In this document: one piece after another, positions 8,983-18,275 of the stretch
Layout: each line of letters begins with the position of its first letter
Numbering within the stretch: the stretch's first letter is position 1
Origin: Streptomyces sp. HUAS ZL42
GTDB lineage: Bacteria > Actinomycetota > Actinomycetes > Streptomycetales > Streptomycetaceae
Assembly: GCF_040782645.1 (NCBI RefSeq)
Contig: NZ_CP160403.1
Span: forward strand, 2,356,001-2,420,000
Reading direction: 5' to 3'
Length of the DNA stretch: 64,000 bases
Position numbers and translations under genes: made by a program
The notes under the pieces: model-generated
Databases searched by the model: none
What the model was told of the DNA's origin: nothing
What the model saw: the letters and a program-made list of their open reading frames with translations, nothing else

Positions 8983-10725
8983 GTGGTGGACGAGGGCGCG
9001 CAGGGCCGGGGCGATGCCGCGGTGCCCGGGGCTTCGCCGCAACTGCGGCTGGACGAGCTGCTGGAGGGTCTGCAGCAGCAGGTCCAGCAGGTGCGGGCGG
9101 CTCGCGATCGGATGCGCACCTTGCTGGACGCGGTGCTGGCCGTCGGCTCCGACCTGGACCTGGAGGTGGTGCTGCGCCGCATCGTGGAGTCCGCCGTCGC
9201 CCTGGTCGACGCCCGCTACGGAGCGCTGGGCGTGCTCGGCGAGGAAGGCACGATCAAGCAGTTCATCACGGTCGGCGTCGACGAGGAGACCATCGCCCGG
9301 ATCGGACACTACCCGCGCGGCGAAGGCATCCTGGGCGAGCTCATCCGCCACCCGGAGCCGTTGCGCCTGGCCAATCTCGCGGACCATCCGGCGTCCGTGG
9401 GCTTCCCGGCCGGGCACCCGGCGATGACCACCTTCCTCGGGGCTCCCGTCCGGGTGCGCGACGAGGTGTTCGGCAATCTGTACCTGACGGACAAGCACGG
9501 CGGCGCGGAGTTCGACGCCGACGACGAGGCGGTACTGCGGACCCTGGCCGCGGCGGCCGGCGTGGCGATCGACAACGCCCGTCTGTACGACGACGCCCGC
9601 CGCAAGCAGCGGTGGCTGGCGGCGAGCGACGAGCTGACCCGCAGCCTGCTGGCGGGGCGGGATCCGGCCGAGGTCCTGGAGTCGGTCGCCGCCACCGTGC
9701 GCGAACTGGCCGGCGCGGACCTGGTCACCCTGGCCGTCCCGGTCGGCGACAGCGGAGAACTGGTCGTCGAGGTCGCCTCCGGCGCGCGGGAGGAAGAGGT
9801 CCGCGGACTGGTGCTGCCGACCACGACACTGGCGGCGAAGGTGTTCGCCACCGGGGAGACGGTCACCAGCGACGCGGTCAGCGCGGACCCGCGCGCCGAG
9901 GGCGGCAGCTCCTCCGTGGTCGACCTGGGGCCGGCGTTCTACGTGCCGCTCGGCACCCGCGGTCATGTGCGCGGCGTCCTGCTGGTGGCGAATGTGCCGG
10001 GCGGGCGGATGTTCGCCGACACGGTCGTCGACATGGTCACCGGATTCGGCAACCAGGCGGCGCTGACCCTGGAGGTCGCCGAGCACCGCCAGGACACCGA
10101 ACGCATGCTGGTCCTCAGCGACCGGGACCGGATCGCCCGGGACCTGCACGATCTGGTCATTCAGCGGCTTTTCGCGGGCGCGCTGACACTGCAGTCCACG
10201 CTCGGCCGCGTCGCCGACCGGCCCCAGGTGGGCGCGCGTATCCAGCGGGTGGTGGACGACCTCGACGACACGATCAAGGTCATCCGCTCCACCATCTACG
10301 GCCTGCGGGAGAGTGACCACAGTCGCGGCGGCGGCCTGCGGGCGAAGCTGGTGGCGGCCACGGACCGGGCCGCCGAAGCCCTCGGGTTCACCCCGGCGCT
10401 GCGCATGACCGGTCTGCTGGACACGAACGTGCCGGCCGAGTACGCCGAGCACCTGCTGGCGGTGCTGGGCGAGGCGTTGTCCAACGCGGCCCGGCACGCT
10501 CACGCCGGCGCCGTCGACGTCAGTGTCGAGGTGCTCGAAGGGACGCTCCGGCTGCGGGTGACGGACAACGGCCGCGGTGTCGATCCCGCCGTCGCCCGCC
10601 GCAGCGGTCTGGCAAACCTCCGGCAGCGGGCGGAGGACCTGGGGGGAAGCTTCGAGGTGTCCTCGAACCGGCCCAGCGGCACGATCCTGGCCTGGGCGGT
10701 GCCCCTGCCCCCGGCCGGCCGCTGA
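8983..10725 (+). CDS. DevS/DosS-like GAF-GAF sensor histidine kinase
   Basis: 580 aa. Two GAF domains (about residues 45-205 and 215-370) are followed by a HisKA_3 dimerisation helix with the phospho-acceptor His389 in DRIARDLHDLVIQRLF and a HATPase (GEALSNAARHAHAG, VTDNGRGVD, GLANLRQRAEDLGGSF). In GAF-A, His145 in GHPAMTTFLG and Tyr167 in FGNLYLTDKHGG sit exactly 22 residues apart. This is the spacing of the heme ligand His149 and distal Tyr171 of mycobacterial DevS/DosS, so a heme-based O2/NO/redox sensor is likely. Start GTG 8983 follows GAGGGGAG. No regulator gene is adjacent; the likely partner is the response regulator at 39316-40008. Confidence 0.93.
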   Translation: MVDEGAQGRGDAAVPGASPQLRLDELLEGLQQQVQQVRAARDRMRTLLDAVLAVGSDLDLEVVLRRIVESAVALVDARYGALGVLGEEGTIKQFITVGVDEETIARIGHYPRGEGILGELIRHPEPLRLANLADHPASVGFPAGHPAMTTFLGAPVRVRDEVFGNLYLTDKHGGAEFDADDEAVLRTLAAAAGVAIDNARLYDDARRKQRWLAASDELTRSLLAGRDPAEVLESVAATVRELAGADLVTLAVPVGDSGELVVEVASGAREEEVRGLVLPTTTLAAKVFATGETVTSDAVSADPRAEGGSSSVVDLGPAFYVPLGTRGHVRGVLLVANVPGGRMFADTVVDMVTGFGNQAALTLEVAEHRQDTERMLVLSDRDRIARDLHDLVIQRLFAGALTLQSTLGRVADRPQVGARIQRVVDDLDDTIKVIRSTIYGLRESDHSRGGGLRAKLVAATDRAAEALGFTPALRMTGLLDTNVPAEYAEHLLAVLGEALSNAARHAHAGAVDVSVEVLEGTLRLRVTDNGRGVDPAVARRSGLANLRQRAEDLGGSFEVSSNRPSGTILAWAVPLPPAGR

Positions 10726-10736
10726 CAGCCGTCAGC
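10721..10736. terminator. Short hairpin between convergent genes
   Basis: GCTGAC-agcc-GTCAGC. The stop codons of the kinase (plus) and narI (minus) occupy mirror positions in the arms. Stem of only 6 bp and no T-run; it may still act as a bidirectional end because the two genes are 6 nt apart. Confidence 0.3.
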
Positions 10737-11499
10737 CGGTACGTTCCCAGCCGCGGCGTGGGGCTCGGGCGCCCAGCCGGGTGTCCCTGCTGCGGTAGAC
10801 GATGTAGGGGCGGGTGAGATAGCCCAGCGGTGCGGTGAGCATGTGCACGAGCCGGGTGAACGGCCAGAACGCGAAGAGGATCAGGGCGCTGAGGGCGTGG
10901 AGCTGGAACAGCACCGGGGCGTCCGTCATCAGCGCCGGGTCGGGCTGCAGGTAGAAGATGGAGCGGAACCAGGGGGAGATCGTTTCGCGGTAGTCGTATC
11001 CGCCACCGACGATGTTCGCGGCCACGGTGGCGGCCAGCCCGAGCGCGATGGTCACGGACAGGGAGACGTACATGGCCTTGTCGTTGCGGGTGGTGGCGGA
11101 GAAGACCGGGCCGACGGTGCGGCGCCGGTAGATCAGGATCGCCAGGCCGCCCACCGTGGCCACGCCCGCGATCGTGCCGAGGAGCACGGCGGAGACGTGG
11201 TAGGCGTCCTCGCCGATACCGGCCGTCTCGGTCCAGCTCTTGGGGACGACCAGCCCGCCGATGTGGCCGATCAGGACGACGAGGATGCCGAAGTGGAACA
11301 GCGGGCTGCCGATGCGCAGCAGCCGCCTCTCGTACAGCTGGGAGGAGCGGGTGGTCCAGCCGAACTTGTCGTAGCGGTAGCGCCAGATGTGGCCGAGGAC
11401 GAAGACCGCGAGGACGACGTACGGCAGGACGACCCACAGCAGGACGCCACCGGTGCCGGTCTCCACCGCCAGGTCGACTCGCTGTGCGGGCGCGGTCAT
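10732..11499 (-). CDS. narI: Respiratory nitrate reductase gamma subunit (copy 1)
   Basis: 255 aa cytochrome b subunit with five membrane helices. It oxidises menaquinol and passes electrons to NarH. The heme-b His ligands are visible in HIWRYRYDKFGW, SPLFHFGILVVLIGHIGG and LFQLHALSALILFAFWPFTRL. The C-terminus YLTRPYIVYRSR is typical of NarI. Its ATG overlaps the narJ stop by 4 nt; last gene of the minus-strand narGHJI operon. Confidence 0.95.
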   Translation of the reverse strand: MTAPAQRVDLAVETGTGGVLLWVVLPYVVLAVFVLGHIWRYRYDKFGWTTRSSQLYERRLLRIGSPLFHFGILVVLIGHIGGLVVPKSWTETAGIGEDAYHVSAVLLGTIAGVATVGGLAILIYRRRTVGPVFSATTRNDKAMYVSLSVTIALGLAATVAANIVGGGYDYRETISPWFRSIFYLQPDPALMTDAPVLFQLHALSALILFAFWPFTRLVHMLTAPLGYLTRPYIVYRSRDTRLGARAPRRGWERTG

Positions 11500-12113
11500 C
11501 GGGGACCTCCTACGTAGGGGTCCAGGCCGACCTGTTCCTCTGGCGGCCCCTCGGCGGCGAGGCGCAGGACGGCTTCGCGTTCGTCGCCGCCCAGGGCCGG
11601 CAGCGTGGCGGACACGGAGTCCAGGACGTGTGCCCAGGGCGAGGCGGCGTCGTGCAGGGCGAGGCGCAGCAGTTCCAGGCCCGCGCGGTGGTCGGTGAGC
11701 AACCGGGGTCCGAGGGCGGGCTCGGTGGCGGCGAATTCGAGGACGACGGCCAGATGGTCGGGCAGTTCGTCGTCGGTGACCCGCCATCCGGCTCGGGCGT
11801 AGGTCTGCTTCAGGCGCAGCAGGGCGAGGCCGCGTTTGCGGGTGTCACCGTGCGCGTAGTAGGTCAGGAAGAGGCAGCAGCGCCTGCGGTGGTCGAAGGT
11901 GGCGACGTAGTCGGCGGCCAGGTCCGGCAGTGGGATGCGGCCGGCGTGTTCGGCGAAGCGGACGAGGGGGCCGCCGACCGTCCTCGGCTGAGTGGCGGCG
12001 ACCTTGAGGGCCAGGGTGAGGCGCTGTTCGAGCTGGTCGTCGGGGTAGGCCAGCAGCAGCGACTGGGCCTGCCAGGCCAGGGCGTTGCGGGCGTCGGCGG
12101 GGAGGGGACTCAT
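11496..12113 (-). CDS. narJ: Nitrate reductase assembly chaperone NarJ (copy 1)
   Basis: 205 aa TorD/NarJ-type chaperone needed for Mo-cofactor insertion into NarG and for holding apo-NarGH before membrane docking. It has the conserved helical core DYVATFDHRRRCCLFLTYYAHGDTRKRG and the C-terminal GPPEEQVGLDPY. It starts with ATG overlapping the narH stop and ends overlapping narI. A CC pair replaces the usual single Cys/Ser in the YVxTFD..R..S/CLYLTYY motif. Confidence 0.93.
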   Translation of the reverse strand: MSPLPADARNALAWQAQSLLLAYPDDQLEQRLTLALKVAATQPRTVGGPLVRFAEHAGRIPLPDLAADYVATFDHRRRCCLFLTYYAHGDTRKRGLALLRLKQTYARAGWRVTDDELPDHLAVVLEFAATEPALGPRLLTDHRAGLELLRLALHDAASPWAHVLDSVSATLPALGGDEREAVLRLAAEGPPEEQVGLDPYVGGPR

Positions 12114-13807
12114 GACTCGTGGCCGTTCTCGTCGTGCGCGGCGGGTGGGAAGAGGCCGGGTGGGGAACCTTTGCCGTCCCAGTTGAGAAGGTTGACGCGG
12201 GTGGCCCTGTCGGTGGGGGCGGCGGGAGTGTCGGAGGTCTGGCGGTCGCGCAGGGCGTGGAAGGTCTCCACGGCGATGGGCGCCGCGCCTCCGGAGGTCT
12301 CGCCGAAGGGGCCGGAGCCTCCCATCCCGGGGCCGCCCTCGTAGTCGAGGCTGCACTCGGTGGCCAGTTCCTCCAACTGGTGGGCCTGTTCGGCGTGGGC
12401 GGGCGGGATGACGTAGCGCTCGTCGTACTTGGCCAGGGCCAGCAGCCGGTACATGTCGTAGAGCTGTTCTCCGCTCATGCCGACGGACTTGGGAATGGTG
12501 TCGTTCGGCTCGCGCCCGAGGTTGATGTCGCGCATGTAGGAGCGCATGGCGGCCAGGCGGTGCAGTACCGCGTCCACGGGGGCGGGATCACCGGCGGTGA
12601 AGAGCTGGGCGAGGTAGTCGACGGGGATGCGCAGGGCGTCGACGGCGGCGAAGAGGTTGCGGTGGTTCTCGGCGTCGTGGCCGGTGTCGCGTACGGCGTC
12701 GACCACCGGGGACAGGGGCGGGATGTACCAGACCATGGGCAGGGTGCGGTACTCCGGGTGCAGCGGCAGCGCCACCTTGTAGGTGTTGATCAGGGAGTGG
12801 ATCGGGGAGCGCCGGGCGGCCTCGATCCAGTCCCGGGGGATGCCGTCGCGCTCGGCCGCCGCGGCCACGGCGGGATCGTCCGGGTCGAGGAAGACGCCAC
12901 GCTGCGCCTCGTAGAGATCCTTGTCGTTGGGTGTGGAGGCGGCGTCGAGGACGCGGTCGACGTCGTAGAGGACGAGGCCGATGTAGCGCAGCCGGCCGAC
13001 GCAGGTCTCGGAGCACACGGTGGGCAGGCCGACCTCGACGCGCGGGAAGCAGAAGGTGCACTTCTCGGCCTTTCCGGTGCGGTGGTTGAAGTACACCTTC
13101 TTGTACGGGCATCCGGTCACGCACATCCGCCAGCCCCGGCAGCGGTCCTGGTCGACGAGCACGATCCCGTCCTCCTCCCGCTTGTAGATCGCGCCGGAGG
13201 GACAGGAGGCCGCGCAGGACGGGTTGAGGCAGTGCTCGCAGATGCGGGGCAGATAGAACATGAAGGTCTGCTCGAACTCGAACCTGATCTTCTGAGAGAC
13301 CTCGCCCAGCAGGACGTCCTGCTCGCTGGTCGCGGCCGAGCCGCCGAGGTCGTCGTCCCAGTTCGCCGACCAGGAGATCTTCATGTCCTTGCCGCTGATC
13401 AGGGACTTGGGCCGGGCGACCGGGGTGTGCTCCTGCAGCGGGGCGTTGGTCAGCGTCTCGTAGTCGTAGGTCCAGGGCTCGTAGTAGTCGTCGAGGGACG
13501 GCAGCACGGGGTTGGAGAAGATCTGGATCAACTTCTTGAAGCGGCCGCCCGCCTTCAGCGCCAGTTTCCCGCGCTTGTTGAGCTCCCAGCCGCCCTTCCA
13601 GGTGTCCTGGTCCTCGTAGCGGCGCGGATATCCCTGGCCGGGGCGGGTCTCGACGTTGTTGAACCACACGTACTCGACGCCGGTGCGGTTGGTCCACGCC
13701 TGTTTGCAGGTGACCGAGCAGGTGTGGCAGCCGATGCACTTGTCGAGGTTCATCACCATCGCCATCTGGGCCATGCAGCGTCCAATAGTGACTCCGTCAC
13801 GGGGCAT
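12110..13807 (-). CDS. narH: Nitrate reductase beta subunit (copy 1)
   Basis: 565 aa iron-sulfur subunit. The four ferredoxin-type cysteine groups are present: CIGCHTCSVTC, CEHCLNPSCAASCPSG, CRGWRMCVTGCPYKK (Trp replaces one Cys, as in the [3Fe-4S] cluster of E. coli NarH) and KCTFCFPR with CSETCVGR. The ATG at 13807 lies just after the narG stop, with GGAG in the last narG codons as ribosome site, the same layout as in copy 2. An inner ATG at 13774 is possible. The C-terminal ~70 residues are longer than in copy 2 and low in complexity. Confidence 0.95.
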   Translation of the reverse strand: MPRDGVTIGRCMAQMAMVMNLDKCIGCHTCSVTCKQAWTNRTGVEYVWFNNVETRPGQGYPRRYEDQDTWKGGWELNKRGKLALKAGGRFKKLIQIFSNPVLPSLDDYYEPWTYDYETLTNAPLQEHTPVARPKSLISGKDMKISWSANWDDDLGGSAATSEQDVLLGEVSQKIRFEFEQTFMFYLPRICEHCLNPSCAASCPSGAIYKREEDGIVLVDQDRCRGWRMCVTGCPYKKVYFNHRTGKAEKCTFCFPRVEVGLPTVCSETCVGRLRYIGLVLYDVDRVLDAASTPNDKDLYEAQRGVFLDPDDPAVAAAAERDGIPRDWIEAARRSPIHSLINTYKVALPLHPEYRTLPMVWYIPPLSPVVDAVRDTGHDAENHRNLFAAVDALRIPVDYLAQLFTAGDPAPVDAVLHRLAAMRSYMRDINLGREPNDTIPKSVGMSGEQLYDMYRLLALAKYDERYVIPPAHAEQAHQLEELATECSLDYEGGPGMGGSGPFGETSGGAAPIAVETFHALRDRQTSDTPAAPTDRATRVNLLNWDGKGSPPGLFPPAAHDENGHES

Positions 13808-13808
13808 G

Positions 13809-16800
13809 TCAGTACTCCACGTCCTGGTTGGCGCGGCGGCGGATGACGGTCACCTCGTCGCGCTGGTTGCCGGTCGGGCCGAGGTAGTTGAAGGCGTACG
13901 ACAGCTGGGCGTAGCCGCCGATCAGATGGCTGGGCTTGATCAGCAGGCGGGTCAGGGAGTTGTGGATGCCGCCGCGCCGGCCGCTGGTCTCGGTGCGGGG
14001 CACGTCGATCAGCCGGTCCTGGGCGTGGTGCATGTAGACGGTGCCCTCCGGCATGCGGTGCGAGACGACCGCACGGGCGGCGACCACGCCGTTGCGGTTG
14101 ACCGCCTCCACCCAGTCGTTGTCCTGCACCCCGACCCTGGCCGCGTCCTGTGTGCTCATCCAGATGGTCGGGCCGCCCCGGGACAGGGAGAGCATGAACA
14201 GGTTGTCCTGGTACTCGGAGTGGATGGACCACTTGTTGTGCGGTGTCAGGTAGCGGACGGTCACGCCCAGTTCACCGACGTCCCCGAGGCGCGGCTCGTC
14301 GAACAACGCGTCCATGTTCAACGGGGGCCGGTAGACCGGAAGTTGCTCGCCCAGGGCGGCGATCCAGTCGTGGTCGAGGTAGAAGTGCTGCCGGCCGGTG
14401 AGGGTGTGCCAGGGCTTGAGGCGCTCCACGTTGACCGTGAACGGGGAATAGCGGCGCCCGCCCGTCTCCGAGCCGGACCACTCCGGAGAGGTGATGACCG
14501 GCACCGGAGCGGCCTGGGTGTCGGCGAAGGTGATCTGTTTTCCCTCGTGCTCGGCGGCCAGATCCGCGAGCCGCGTGCCGGTGCGGGCCTCGAGCGTGTG
14601 GAAGCCCTGTTTGGCGAGGTGCCCGTTGGTGGTGCCGGACAGCGCCAGGATGGCCTCGCAGGCGTGGATGTCCCGGGCGATCGAGGGCCGCCCGTCGGCC
14701 GCTCCGCCGCGCACCGTGCCGTTCTTGTGGCGCAGGTACTCCAGCTCGCGGTCGACCTTGAAGGTGATGCCCTTGGTGGTGGCGCCGAGGGTGTCCAGCA
14801 GGGGGCCGAGTGCGCCCATCTTCTCGGCGACCGCACCGTAGTCCCGCTCGACGGTGACGAGTCTGGGCATGGTGCGACCGGGCACCGGCTCGCACTCCCC
14901 CGCCTTCCAGTCGCGCACCCTCCCGTGCGGAGTGGCCAGTTCGTCGGGTGTGTCGTGCAGCAGCGGCGCGGCGATCACGTCCGTGCGGACGCCGAGGTGG
15001 CCGTCGGCCTGGCGGCTGAACTCCTCGGCGAGCGTGTGGAAGGCGTCCCAGTCGGTGCGGGTCTGCCAGGGCGGGGCGATCGCCGGGTTGAAGGCTTGCA
15101 CGAAGGGGTGCATGTCCGTGCTGGACAGGTCGTGCTTCTCGTACCAGGTCGCGGCCGGCAGGACGACGTCGGAGAAGACCGTGGTGCTGGTCATGCGGAA
15201 GTCCAGCGTCAGCAGCAGATCGAGCTTGCCGGCCGGGGCCTCCTCCCGCCACACCACGTCCCGCGGCCGGGCGTCCGGCGGAGCCTCGGTGGCACGCACC
15301 GAGGAGTCGGTGCCCAGCAGGTGCTTGAGGAAGTACTCGTTGCCCTTGGCCGACGAGCCCAGCAGATTGGCCCGCCACACGGTCAGCACCCGCGGGAAGT
15401 TCTCCGGCGCGTCCGGATCCTCGCCCGCGAACCGCAGCCGCCCCGCCTTGAGTTCGCCGACGATGTGCTCGGCGACCGGGCGGCCCGCCGCCTCCGCCTC
15501 GTCGGCGAGGTCCAGCGGGTTGCGGTCGAAGGTCGGATACGACGGCATCCAGCCCATCCGCGCCGACTGAGCGATCACGTCCGCGGTGGACCTCCCGGCG
15601 AAGGGGCCGCCGGCGCCCGCGGCGGCGAGGGTGTCGGCGGAGAACGGGTCGTAGCGGAACTGGTCGCTGTGCAGATACCAGTACGCGGTCTGGATCATCA
15701 GTCGGGCCGGGCGGTTCCAGTCCGCGGCGGTCGCGACGGCCGAGTAGCCGGTGATCGGACGGACCTTCTCCTGACCGACGTAGTGCGCCCAGCCGCCGCC
15801 GTTCACGCCCTGGCAGCCGGTCAGCGTCGTCAGCGTCAGGAACGCGCGATAGATGGTGTCGGAGTGGAACCAGTGGTTGGTGCCCGCCCCCATGATGATC
15901 ATCGAACGGCCGCCGGACTCCTCGGCGTTGGTCGCGAACTCCCGGGCGATCCGGGCCGCCCGGACCGCGTCCACTCCGGTGATCGCCGCCTGCCAGGCCG
16001 GGGTGTACGGCTCGCTCGCGTCCTCGTACGACGACGGCCAACGGCCGGGCATCCCCTCGCGGGCCACCCCGTACTGGGCCAGCAGCAGGTCGTACACCGT
16101 GGTGACCGGTCGCCCGGCCACCCGGCGCACCGGCACCCCGCGCCGCAGCCGTCCCGCACTGCCGTCGGGCGCGTCGAAGCGGGGCAGGTCGACGGCGACC
16201 GGTGCCTCGTCGCCGCCTTCGGCGGACAGCGAGGGCCGGATGTCGCCGAGGTCCAGGTTCCACTTCCCGGCGCCGGCCTCGCCGTAGCGGTCGCCGAGCG
16301 TGCCGCCCGGCACCACCGGCCCGCCCGTGGCCGCGTCCAGCAGCACGGTCCGGAACTCGGCGTGCTCGGCCTGCGCATGCTCGCCGCCCAGGTCGGCGGC
16401 GGTCAGGAACTTGCCGGGCCGGTAGGTGCCCGGATCGCCCTCGACCTCGTCAAGGGCGACCAGGAACGGCAGATCCGTGTACTTCCTGACGTAGTCGGTG
16501 AAGTACGGCGTGGCCCGGTCGACGAAGAACTCCTTGAGGATCACATGCCCCATGGCCATCGCCAGCGCCCCGTCGGTGCCCGGCTGGGCCGCGAGCCACT
16601 CGTCGGCGAACTTCACGTTGTCCGCGTAGTCGGGCGACACGGCGACGACCTTCTGGCCCCGATAGCGGGCCTCCGCCATCCAGTGCGCGTCCGGCGTCCG
16701 GGTCACCGGCAGATTCGAGCCCCACATGATCAGGTATCCGGCGTCCCACCAGTCCCCCGACTCCGGTACGTCGGTCTGGTCGCCGAACACCTGCGGCGAG

Positions 16801-17531
16801 GCGACCGGCAGATCGGCGTACCAGTCGTAGAACGAGAGCATCGCGCCGCCGAGGAGCGAGTAGAAGCGGGCGCCGGCCGCGTGGGAGACCATCGACATCG
16901 CCGGGATCGGCGAGAACCCGGCCAGCCGGTCCGGGCCGTACTCCTTGATGGTGTGCACATGGGCGGCAGCGATCATCTCCACCGCCTCGTCCCAACTCGC
17001 CCGCACCAGGCCGCCCTTGCCGCGCTGCCGCTTGTAGCGGCGGGCGCGCTCCGGGTCGGAGACGATGTCCGCCCACGCCGCGACGGGGTCGCCCAGGCGG
17101 GCCTTCGCCTCGCGGTACATCTGCAGCAGCACACCGCGCACGTAGGGGTAGCGGACCCGCGTGGGCGAGTAGGTGTACCAGGAGAAGGCCGCGCCGCGCG
17201 GGCAGCCACGCGGCTCGTACTCGGGGCGGTCCGGGCCGACCGACGGGTAGTCGGTCTGCTGCGCCTCCCAGGTGATGACGCCGTCCTTGACGTACACCTT
17301 CCACGAGCACGAGCCGGTGCAGTTCACGCCGTGGGTGGAACGCACCACCTTGTCGTGCGACCAACGGTCCCGGTAGAACTCGTCCGCCTGACGGCCGCCC
17401 TTGCGGTGCAGGGTGCGCAGGTCGTCGGAGACCTCCGCCCGGGTGAAGAACCGGCGGCTGCGCACCAGCGCCTCCGCCAGATCGCCGTCCATGCCTGTGC
17501 GCTTCTGTTCCCGGCTGGTCTCCGTGCTCAC
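13809..17531 (-). CDS. narG: Nitrate reductase alpha subunit (copy 1)
   Basis: 1240 aa Mo-bisMGD catalytic subunit reducing nitrate to nitrite on the cytoplasmic side. The N-terminal FS0 cluster motif is HxxxC: STHGVNCTGSCSW, followed later by RGCPRGAAF. Other family segments include GWMPSYPTFDRNPLDLADE, WRANLLGSSAKGNEYFLKHL and the C-terminal GGYAQLSYAFNYLGPTGNQR. GTG start at 17531 has GGCGGAG 7 nt upstream. No export signal is present, as expected. Closely similar to the second NarG at 27632-31324. Confidence 0.96.
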   Translation of the reverse strand: MSTETSREQKRTGMDGDLAEALVRSRRFFTRAEVSDDLRTLHRKGGRQADEFYRDRWSHDKVVRSTHGVNCTGSCSWKVYVKDGVITWEAQQTDYPSVGPDRPEYEPRGCPRGAAFSWYTYSPTRVRYPYVRGVLLQMYREAKARLGDPVAAWADIVSDPERARRYKRQRGKGGLVRASWDEAVEMIAAAHVHTIKEYGPDRLAGFSPIPAMSMVSHAAGARFYSLLGGAMLSFYDWYADLPVASPQVFGDQTDVPESGDWWDAGYLIMWGSNLPVTRTPDAHWMAEARYRGQKVVAVSPDYADNVKFADEWLAAQPGTDGALAMAMGHVILKEFFVDRATPYFTDYVRKYTDLPFLVALDEVEGDPGTYRPGKFLTAADLGGEHAQAEHAEFRTVLLDAATGGPVVPGGTLGDRYGEAGAGKWNLDLGDIRPSLSAEGGDEAPVAVDLPRFDAPDGSAGRLRRGVPVRRVAGRPVTTVYDLLLAQYGVAREGMPGRWPSSYEDASEPYTPAWQAAITGVDAVRAARIAREFATNAEESGGRSMIIMGAGTNHWFHSDTIYRAFLTLTTLTGCQGVNGGGWAHYVGQEKVRPITGYSAVATAADWNRPARLMIQTAYWYLHSDQFRYDPFSADTLAAAGAGGPFAGRSTADVIAQSARMGWMPSYPTFDRNPLDLADEAEAAGRPVAEHIVGELKAGRLRFAGEDPDAPENFPRVLTVWRANLLGSSAKGNEYFLKHLLGTDSSVRATEAPPDARPRDVVWREEAPAGKLDLLLTLDFRMTSTTVFSDVVLPAATWYEKHDLSSTDMHPFVQAFNPAIAPPWQTRTDWDAFHTLAEEFSRQADGHLGVRTDVIAAPLLHDTPDELATPHGRVRDWKAGECEPVPGRTMPRLVTVERDYGAVAEKMGALGPLLDTLGATTKGITFKVDRELEYLRHKNGTVRGGAADGRPSIARDIHACEAILALSGTTNGHLAKQGFHTLEARTGTRLADLAAEHEGKQITFADTQAAPVPVITSPEWSGSETGGRRYSPFTVNVERLKPWHTLTGRQHFYLDHDWIAALGEQLPVYRPPLNMDALFDEPRLGDVGELGVTVRYLTPHNKWSIHSEYQDNLFMLSLSRGGPTIWMSTQDAARVGVQDNDWVEAVNRNGVVAARAVVSHRMPEGTVYMHHAQDRLIDVPRTETSGRRGGIHNSLTRLLIKPSHLIGGYAQLSYAFNYLGPTGNQRDEVTVIRRRANQDVEY

Positions 17532-17704
17532 CGTGCCACTCCGCCCCGGGCACCGCGGCCCGTTCGAGTTGTGATCGGTTCCGGCCGCACACGACTCTAC
17601 GACCGCTGCCCCCCGGAGGGACCCAGCCACACCACGACCAATTCGGAGCTCGGTGAAGATCGCCTGCGTACTGCGGCGGTTACCCCGGCTTTCCGCGGCC
17701 ATGC

Positions 17705-17736
17705 CCGCCGCCCTGCCGGCGTCGGCAGGGCGGCGG
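17705..17736. terminator. Strong hairpin between hemerythrin gene and narG1
   Basis: 14-bp GC stem, arms 17705-17718 and 17723-17736 (core GCCGCCCTGCCG / CGGCAGGGCGGC), 4-nt loop, followed on the plus strand by TTTC. It sits after the stop of the hemerythrin gene and about 170 nt before the narG1 start, all on the minus strand. It could end the narK-hemerythrin transcript or attenuate read-through into narGHJI. Confidence 0.6.
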
Positions 17737-17758
17737 TTTCAGGCGGACGGCCGCGACG

Positions 17759-18235
17759 TCAGGCGGACGGCCGTGACAAGGTGCTGCCCGCCCTGGCGCG
17801 CGCGGCCTCGACCGCTTCCCACTCCTCGGTGCCGAGGTTCGCGAGTGCGGCCGGGAAGACGCCGTCCTGTTCCTTGAGGATGTGGTCGCGCAGCACGGCC
17901 ATCGCCTCCATCAGCCGGTCCGGCCAAGCCGGGTCCTGTGGCGTCGCACCGTCGGCGGCCTCGGCCAGCACCGTCTCGATGCGCCGGTGCTCGGCCTCAA
18001 GGGCGGCGATCTGGTCGGGGAAGTCCCCGGCCAGCGCGGGGAACAACCCGTGCTCCTCCACCTGGGTGTGCGGACCGAGCACCCTCGCGATCTCCCGGGC
18101 GACCTCCGCCATCCGGGCCACCGCGCCCTCCCGGTGGGCGGAACGGAGGTGGCTGATCAGGCGAACCACCTCCTCGTGCTCCTGGGTCAGTTCGTCGATC
18201 GTCTCCAGAGCCTGGCAGCCGCAGTACTCGCACAC
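17759..18235 (-). CDS. Hemerythrin-like (HHE) protein with N-terminal Cys cluster
   Basis: 158 aa. After the start VCEYCGCQALETIDELTQEH comes a four-helix HHE cation-binding domain. Diiron-ligand His/Glu candidates are visible in TQEHEEVVRLISHL, VEEHGLFPAL, EHRRIETVL and LRDHILKEQDGVFPAAL. Such proteins bind O2 or NO or protect Fe-S proteins. The CxxCxC head is unusual for a plain hemerythrin and could bind metal or pass electrons. GTG start 18235 follows AAGGGGAA. It lies 40 nt after narK, so probably in the same transcript. Confidence 0.88.
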   Translation of the reverse strand: MCEYCGCQALETIDELTQEHEEVVRLISHLRSAHREGAVARMAEVAREIARVLGPHTQVEEHGLFPALAGDFPDQIAALEAEHRRIETVLAEAADGATPQDPAWPDRLMEAMAVLRDHILKEQDGVFPAALANLGTEEWEAVEAARARAGSTLSRPSA

Positions 18236-18275
18236 CGGTCTTCCCCTTCGTTCCCGTGGGTTGCTTCGCTCGCTG

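Noticed and set aside
17532..17704. OsdR-type box directly upstream of narG1
   Set aside because: Only partial runs such as GGGACCC and GGCCCGTTCG are present, none with the two arms of the palindrome, so no site was called.
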